DNA of 5,926 nucleotides from Dehalococcoidia bacterium (lineage in GTDB: Bacteria; Chloroflexota; Dehalococcoidia; GIF9; AB-539-J10), in assembly GCA_003562555.1 (NCBI GenBank), contig PWUO01000240.1:1-5926 (forward strand), given 5' to 3'. A program made the translations under genes and the position numbers. The notes beneath the pieces are model-generated. The model saw only the letters and a list, made by a program, of their open reading frames with translations. It was not told where the DNA came from and ran no database searches. This document shows positions 4,667 to 5,926 of the stretch, piece by piece. How positions within the stretch are numbered: position 1 is the stretch's first letter; each line of letters opens with the position of its first letter.

Positions 4667-5875
4667 CTACTCTGCTCTGAGGGCGTCGATCGGGTTCAGT
4701 CGCGACGCTTGCCATGCGGGATAGAAACCGAAGAACAGTCCGATACTGATTGACACGGTCGCAGCCAGCATCACGACGTCCGGAGTCACGACGGGTGTGA
4801 TCTCCTGGACGAAGTATCCGACACCTGAGGCGATGCCGTAGCCCAACGCAATCCCGATAGCACCTCCGGTGAGCGTGAGGAGAGCGGCCTCTATGAGGAA
4901 TTGTGTCCAGATGTCGCGCTCATGCGCGCCAAGCGCCTTGCGAATGCCGATCTCCCTGGTTCGTTCGAGCACTGACACCAGCATGATGTTCATCACGCCG
5001 ATGCCGCCAACCAGCAGTGAAATCGCTGCGATGGCGCCCAGGAATATGGTCATGATGCCCATGGCCTCGGACACCTGGGCGGCTATGTCGTCAGTCGACA
5101 GTATTTGGAAGTCGTTATCGGCGTCTGGCAGTAACCTGTGGCGCTCTCGAAGCAGGTCTGTGATTTCCTCGACCACCTTTGGGGAATGCTGTGCATCGGC
5201 GACGCTGAGTGCGATGGAATGGACGATATGCTCACCTTGGGCGGTTCGTTGCTGAGTGGTGAATTGCTGCATGAAGGCCAGAGGCAGCATGATGTTGTCG
5301 TCCGGGCTCATTATTGCTGCGCCCTTTGGTTTCAGTACTCCAATGACCCTGACTACGGTGCCCCCTATCTTGATCTCCTGACCGACGGGGTTGGCGTTTC
5401 CGAACAGGTCCTCTGCCGTGTTGGACCCGAGGACCGCGACACGCGCCGATCTGGCCACATCGTAATCAGAGAAGAAAGAACCGGATGCGACCTCGAGGTT
5501 GTAGGCGATACGATAGCCGGGCGTTGTGCCGATTGTGACGGCGACGGTGTCCTGTCCGTTTGCCGTCACCTGGTGTGTTGCACGCACCACAGGAGCTACC
5601 GTTGCGATGTTGGCGATCTGTCCTTCGATAGCGCGGGCATCCTCAACCGACAGTGTCGGCGCACCCCCGGCTCCAGTACGTGGGGAGATCTGAACGAGAT
5701 TGGCGCCGAGCGACTCGATGTTGGCGATGATCTCATTCTGAGCGCCCTGACCGATAGCGAGCAGAGCAATGACGGCTGCCACGCCGATGACGATACCCAG
5801 CACAGTGAGGAAGCTGCGCAGCTTGTGCGCAATTACGCTCCGCCATGCCGATAGCAGCGGATCGAGAAGGCTCAT
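4667..5875 (-). CDS. ABC transporter permease, MacB/FtsX family
   Basis: Membrane subunit of a type VII (MacB-like) ABC transporter, which couples cytoplasmic ATP hydrolysis to movements of a large extracytoplasmic domain rather than a transmembrane channel. The 402-residue protein has the standard layout. A short N-terminal amphipathic stretch carries the family motif RSFLTVLGIVIGVAAVI, with TM1 at about 22-42. An extracytoplasmic MacB-PCD domain runs from about 45 to 270. TM2 is at about 274-302 (LLVGGIGVMNIMLVSV), followed by the cytoplasmic coupling motif ERTREIGIRKALGA (304-317). TM3 is at about 326-354 and TM4 at about 366-388, ending in PAWQASRLNPIDALRAE. It overlaps the stop of the upstream ATPase gene by ATGA, with GAGAGGAA as ribosome binding site. 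Substrate is unknown: drug, peptide or lipoprotein-type efflux are all possible, and no adaptor (MacA/HlyD-like) gene is within the window. Confidence 0.95.
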   Translation of the reverse strand: MSLLDPLLSAWRSVIAHKLRSFLTVLGIVIGVAAVIALLAIGQGAQNEIIANIESLGANLVQISPRTGAGGAPTLSVEDARAIEGQIANIATVAPVVRATHQVTANGQDTVAVTIGTTPGYRIAYNLEVASGSFFSDYDVARSARVAVLGSNTAEDLFGNANPVGQEIKIGGTVVRVIGVLKPKGAAIMSPDDNIMLPLAFMQQFTTQQRTAQGEHIVHSIALSVADAQHSPKVVEEITDLLRERHRLLPDADNDFQILSTDDIAAQVSEAMGIMTIFLGAIAAISLLVGGIGVMNIMLVSVLERTREIGIRKALGAHERDIWTQFLIEAALLTLTGGAIGIALGYGIASGVGYFVQEITPVVTPDVVMLAATVSISIGLFFGFYPAWQASRLNPIDALRAE

Positions 5876-5926
5876 TGCAGCCGTTCCTCTCGCAGTACCT
5901 TGCCATCCTTGAGATGGATGATACGC
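5872..5926 (-). CDS. ABC transporter ATP-binding protein, C-terminal end (partial)
   Basis: The minus strand from the window edge reads RIIHLKDGKVLREERLQ and then TGA (5874-5872). This is the usual tail of a MacB/LolD-type ATPase, where the last beta-strands read as 'ri..l.DGki...e'. Its stop overlaps the permease start as ATGA, implying translational coupling and a two-gene transporter operon. All nucleotide-binding motifs lie outside the window, so the call rests on the tail motif plus context. Confidence 0.85.
   Translation of the reverse strand, partial: RIIHLKDGKVLREERLQ

Noticed and set aside
5138..5854. Plus-strand open frame of 238 codons opposite the ABC permease
   Set aside because: Antisense to a canonical MacB/FtsX permease, with Cys- and His-rich low-plausibility translation and no ribosome binding site.

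Overview
This window looks like ordinary bacterial chromosome with moderately high GC. I see no mobile elements, CRISPR arrays, rRNA or tRNA. The gene families together point weakly to a Chloroflexota-like (or actinobacterial-like) lineage: a group III phosphofructokinase with a pyrophosphate-type active site, a BCAT-type aminotransferase ending in a Tyr-x-His-Trp-Cys motif, and a stand-alone Zc3h12a-like NYN nuclease. That taxonomic guess is inference from remembered family resemblance only.

Layout. Positions 1-1837 (+ strand) carry the C-terminal part of a D-lactate-dehydrogenase-like 2-hydroxyacid dehydrogenase, a small NYN-domain ribonuclease, and a DUF72 (YecE-like) protein. Positions 1961-4146 (- strand), convergent with the first block, carry a predicted PPi-dependent 6-phosphofructokinase, which lies downstream of a branched-chain aminotransferase (ilvE-like). 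Positions 4147-4666 contain no large gene but are not empty. The half next to ilvE holds a near-consensus sigma70-type promoter, a well-placed short leader ORF rich in Leu and Met codons, an intrinsic-terminator-like hairpin, a second hairpin and a strong ribosome binding site, all in the ilvE direction. Positions 4667-5926 (- strand) carry a MacB/FtsX-type ABC permease and, overlapping its start by ATGA, the last 17 codons of its ATPase partner.

Functional reading. The dehydrogenase (pyruvate/lactate-type), phosphofructokinase (glycolysis) and aminotransferase (Leu/Ile/Val metabolism) are central-metabolism genes. The ABC pair is an efflux or lipoprotein-type system. I see no evidence of a novel multi-gene system. 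The most interesting element is the ilvE leader, whose order (promoter, short Shine-Dalgarno-preceded ORF, terminator hairpin, structural gene) is what ribosome-mediated transcription attenuation would require. This is inferred from sequence and is unproven.
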